A stretch of 6,747 bases of DNA from Smithella sp. D17 (GTDB lineage: Bacteria; Desulfobacterota; Syntrophia; Syntrophales; Smithellaceae). Position numbers and translations under genes: made by a program. This document shows positions 4,958-6,747 of this stretch, one piece after another. The notes beneath the pieces are model-generated. The model was given only the letters and a program-made list of their open reading frames with translations, searched no databases and was not told the DNA's origin. Within the stretch, counting starts at the first letter, position 1. Each line of letters begins with the position of its first letter. The DNA lies in assembly GCA_000753945.1 (NCBI GenBank), contig JQOA01000263.1, positions 1 through 6,747 on the forward strand, read 5' to 3'.

Positions 4958-6193
4958 CTATTTTCTCTGCCACAGCAACTGGACGGGCAGTGCGGTAAGG
5001 TGTTCTCCGAAGGGAATGCTTTCCGTACCAGTATATAAAACGATGCCACGCCGGAAACGTTTGCCCGCTGTTTCCGCAAATGCCCGGAGTCCATTGAAAT
5101 CATGAGCATGTACCGTCGCGCTTGCCTTGACTTCAATTCCGACAATGTTCCCGGCTCTGTCTTCAAGAACGATGTCCACTTCCTGACCTGTCTGGGTACG
5201 AAAGTGAAACATTTGCGGTTTGACGGCGCTCCAGGTGCTCTGTTTTTTTATTTCCATGATGATGAAATTTTCAAGTAACGGACCAATCATTTCACTCGTA
5301 TTTAATCGTTTTTGATTAACACCGAGCAGATGTGACATGAGACCTGTGTCACCCATGACAATTTTTGGCGTTTTTACCAGCCTTTTCGTCAGGTTTCCTG
5401 ACCATGCGGGCAAGAACTGTATAAGAAATGTCGCTGTCAGCAGGCTCATGTATCGCTTGAGCGTGCTCTGCGGCATTGCCAGCGTGCGGGATAGCTCAGC
5501 GAAATTTAGAAGCGCCGGCGAACGCGCGGCGATGACAGCAAGAAGCCGGGGCAGACTGGTCAGGCCTTCGATATTGGCCATATCCCTGATGTCCCGCTGT
5601 AGTATGGTTGTCATATATGATTCGAACCACGCCTGCCGCCTGTCCTCTTTCAACCTGTTGATTGCTTCGGGGTAGCCTCCTTTGATGATTTTTTCGCGGA
5701 TGGCATGCAGTTCTTCCGGCTGCGGGCTTTTAAGATGAAATGTATCTGCAAATAGAGCATCCACAAAAGTTTCCTTTACGCCGGTAAGTTCACCCTGCGA
5801 GAAAGGCCAAAGGGAGAGTATCTCCATCCTGCCGGCAAGGGATTCGGATAAACTGGGTACCAAAAGAACATTGGTGGAACCGGTAAGTAAAAATTTACCC
5901 GGTTGCCGGCAACGATCAACGTCAGCCTTAATGGCCGCAAAGAGTTCCGGTGCCTTTTGTACTTCATCAATGACGATGGCTCCATCGATTCCGGCAAGGA
6001 AACCGGTAGCATCATTTCGGACGGCAGCCAGTACGGATGCTGTGTCCAGTGTAATGTACCGTGCAGGATGGGCTTGTTCTACAATGGACTGGACAAGTGT
6101 GCTTTTACCGGTCTGGCGAGCGCCATTGATAAGCACAACCGGCGTATCAGCCAGAGCATCGAGTATATTTTTCGTTATATTTCGTTGAATCAT
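4958..6193 (-). CDS. AAA_14/DUF4143 family ATP-binding protein
   Basis: A complete 411-residue protein of the AAA_14 plus DUF4143 family, common in bacteria and archaea and without an established general role. Residues 1-145 form the ATPase: Walker A GARQTGKS at 24-31, Walker B IVIDEVQ at 73-79, sensor-like LLTGSTN at 102-108, and SLAGRME with a possible arginine finger R122. The KGGYPE motif (171-176) starts the family middle region. About 226-258 resembles a winged helix-turn-helix. The C-terminal DUF4143 part has a PD-(D/E)xK-like pattern, GQEVDIVLE (336-344) then IEVKAS (353-358), which suggests a nuclease fold but does not prove activity. The family start MIQRNI fits the ATG at 6193, next to a strong promoter. 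The gene is unrelated to sugar synthesis, has its own promoter and sits between direct repeats inside a broken gene, so it looks like an inserted cassette. Confidence 0.9.
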   Translation of the reverse strand: MIQRNITKNILDALADTPVVLINGARQTGKSTLVQSIVEQAHPARYITLDTASVLAAVRNDATGFLAGIDGAIVIDEVQKAPELFAAIKADVDRCRQPGKFLLTGSTNVLLVPSLSESLAGRMEILSLWPFSQGELTGVKETFVDALFADTFHLKSPQPEELHAIREKIIKGGYPEAINRLKEDRRQAWFESYMTTILQRDIRDMANIEGLTSLPRLLAVIAARSPALLNFAELSRTLAMPQSTLKRYMSLLTATFLIQFLPAWSGNLTKRLVKTPKIVMGDTGLMSHLLGVNQKRLNTSEMIGPLLENFIIMEIKKQSTWSAVKPQMFHFRTQTGQEVDIVLEDRAGNIVGIEVKASATVHAHDFNGLRAFAETAGKRFRRGIVLYTGTESIPFGEHLTALPVQLLWQRK

Positions 6194-6229
6194 GGTTGTA
6201 TTATAACCATTTAGTGGTTGATTATCAAC
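6193..6229 (-). promoter_or_regulatory. Strong sigma-70-like promoter with overlapping palindromes; transcript probably leaderless
   Basis: On the minus strand TTGATA (6228-6223), a 17-nt spacer and TATAAT (6205-6200) give a near-consensus promoter. Only ACAACC separates TATAAT from the ATG, so transcription would start at or within a base or two of the start codon, leaving no room for a ribosome binding site. Three inverted repeats overlap it: GTTGAT-T-ATCAAC (6217-6229), AACCA-N5-TGGTT (6205-6219) and TGGTT-N7-AACCA (6193-6209). Half-sites recur about every 10-12 nt, as an operator for a dimeric regulator or autoregulation would (inference). Confidence 0.75.
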
Positions 6230-6237
6230 ATAAAAAT

Positions 6238-6308
6238 AAGTAATTAAGTACCTTTAAAGACAAGTGAATAGTGAATATTACCGCTTGTGAAAAGTGAAGG
6301 GTGAAAAG
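6238..6308 (+). repeat. Right flanking direct repeat of the ATPase cassette
   Basis: AAGTAATTAAG (6238-6248), overlapping AAGTACCT (6246-6253), then AAGTGAATAGTGAA (6262-6275) match the left flank at 4891-4945. A further heptamer-like stretch, GTGAAAAGTGAAGGGTGAAA, follows at 6287-6306. The first element lies 9 nt upstream of the palindrome and -35 region of the ATPase promoter. Confidence 0.7.
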
Positions 6309-6312
6309 ATAT

Positions 6313-6375
6313 AAGATTTCTCCCTACGGTCGAAATGACATTTATTCACTGTCCCGCATCGCTACGCTCTTCAAA
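6313..6375 (+). repeat. Partial copy of the AAGATTTCTC/TCGAAATGACA repeat
   Basis: AAGATTTCTC (6313-6322) and TCGAAATGACA (6330-6340) are identical to the right inner and outer arms at 3166-3199. GCATCGCTACGCTCTTC (about 6356-6372) looks like a second rearranged piece. No gene is seen in 6231-6414 apart from these repeats. Confidence 0.7.
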
Positions 6376-6414
6376 AAAGTGAAAGAGGCACAAGGGGCTG
6401 TTTACTTATTAACT

Positions 6415-6573
6415 TCAGGCCAGTTTAAACGCGTTGTCTTCAGCGATCTGCTTGCCGCGGGTAACGGATTTACTGATGGCCGGAAGGGATATCCCCAGCC
6501 TCCGGCTTAAACTGGACATGGAAACACCCAGTTCCCGAACCGCCCAATAGCACAAAAGGCTCCGGGCGTTCAC
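6415..6573 (-). mobile_element. C-terminal remnant of a REP-associated/Y1-type transposase
   Basis: The minus strand encodes NARSLLCYWAVRELGVSM, SSLSRRLGISLPAISKSV and TRGKQIAEDNAFKLA, then TGA. This matches the C-terminal helix-turn-helix tail found on many IS200-like Y1 (REP-associated) transposases of Desulfobacterota and relatives, from knowledge of the family. The catalytic HUH and tyrosine domain is absent, so it is a non-functional fragment. It is fused in frame to the epimerase N-terminus (6574-6690), with the junction around residues 35-40 of the joint frame. Confidence 0.7.
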
Positions 6574-6690
6574 GATGTGCTGCTGTTTGCCGGTGGAGAA
6601 GTTATCAAGAACGCGGACACTATGGCCACATCTTACGAGTTCTTCGACGATGTTTGAGCCGATGAATCCGGCACCGCCGGTCACCAAATA
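6574..6690 (-). pseudogene. N-terminal remnant of an NAD-dependent sugar epimerase/dehydratase
   Basis: The minus strand encodes YLVTGGAGFIGSNIVEEL then VRCGHSVRVLDNFSTGKQ, with the NAD-binding TGGAGFIG and the LDNFSTGK segment of WbpP/GalE-like extended SDR epimerases. Homology ends after about 38 residues and the transposase tail follows. TTG at 6687 is a possible start, but the frame is open through the SNP-type repeat to the window edge, so the real start may lie outside. It plausibly belonged to the same gene as the C-terminal piece at 4436-4608. The roughly 230 residues between them, including the catalytic YxxxK, are not in the window. Confidence 0.8.
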
Positions 6691-6691
6691 A

Positions 6692-6747
6692 CTAGACGGT
6701 TTAGAGGATTGGAAGATTGGAGGATTGGCAACAACAGACGGATTAGA
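6692..6747 (-). repeat. SNP-type repeat tract running in frame into the epimerase N-terminus
   Basis: AGACGGATTAGA (6736-6747) and AGACGGTTTAGA (6694-6705) match the tract at 4609-4717. Between them lies GGATTGGAAGATTGGAGGAT, itself repetitive. The minus strand reads SNPSVVANPPIFQSSKPSS, directly followed by YLVTGGAG without a stop. The tract continues beyond the window. Confidence 0.75.

Noticed and set aside
5871..6214. Plus-strand frames opposite the ATPase N-terminus
   Set aside because: They overlap the Walker A and B region and the promoter; the minus-strand protein is clearly the real one.
6301..6510. Plus-strand frame starting MKRYKISPYGRND
   Set aside because: It translates the AAGATTTCTC repeat and then the antisense of the transposase tail.

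Overview
The window is a stretch of a bacterial surface-polysaccharide locus, transcribed on the minus strand and heavily invaded by short repeats. The genes suggest a Gram-negative making an acidic diacetamido sugar for LPS or another surface glycan. The repeats (hairpins with GAAA/TTTC loops, an AAGATTTCTC...GAAATGACA family, heptamer-like ACCTATAACCC/TTCACTA families) and the REP-type transposase tail resemble what is common in Desulfobacterota and similar environmental lineages. That taxonomic guess is weak and is inference only.

Layout in transcription order (right to left): 6747-6574, a repeat tract running in frame into the N-terminus of an NAD-dependent sugar epimerase; 6573-6415, the C-terminal tail of a REP/Y1-type transposase fused in frame to it; 6414-6194, repeats and a promoter; 6193-4958, an intact AAA_14/DUF4143 ATPase with its own apparently leaderless promoter; 4957-4609, repeats forming an open but probably meaningless reading frame; 4608-4436, the C-terminus of an epimerase, whose restored reading frame ends in ATGA overlap with the next gene; 4439-3243, a WbpE-type aminotransferase; 3242-2961, two fold-back repeats; 2960-1824, a WbpI-type UDP-sugar 2-epimerase; 1818-197, a WbpB-type dehydrogenase joined to a WbpD-type acetyltransferase, with one frameshift; 196-1, no gene, only a degenerate repeat copy.

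Together WbpB, WbpE, WbpD and WbpI would carry out four of the five steps from UDP-GlcNAc to UDP-ManNAc(3NAc)A, the Pseudomonas aeruginosa B-band / Bordetella Wlb pathway. The WbpA-type 6-dehydrogenase is not in the window.

The most notable aspect is that every pathway gene carries short repeat DNA inside its coding sequence. A repeat read as PLTPDLLPIT-like peptide sits in the linker of the WbpB-WbpD fusion, in WbpI and in WbpE, always in the same strand and reading frame. A different GEGKGEGE-type repeat also sits in WbpE, and an inverted copy supplies the WbpE stop codon. The sugar epimerase upstream has been broken by repeats, a transposase fragment and the ATPase cassette. Two one-base frameshifts (about 1605 and 4504) may be real decay or sequencing error.
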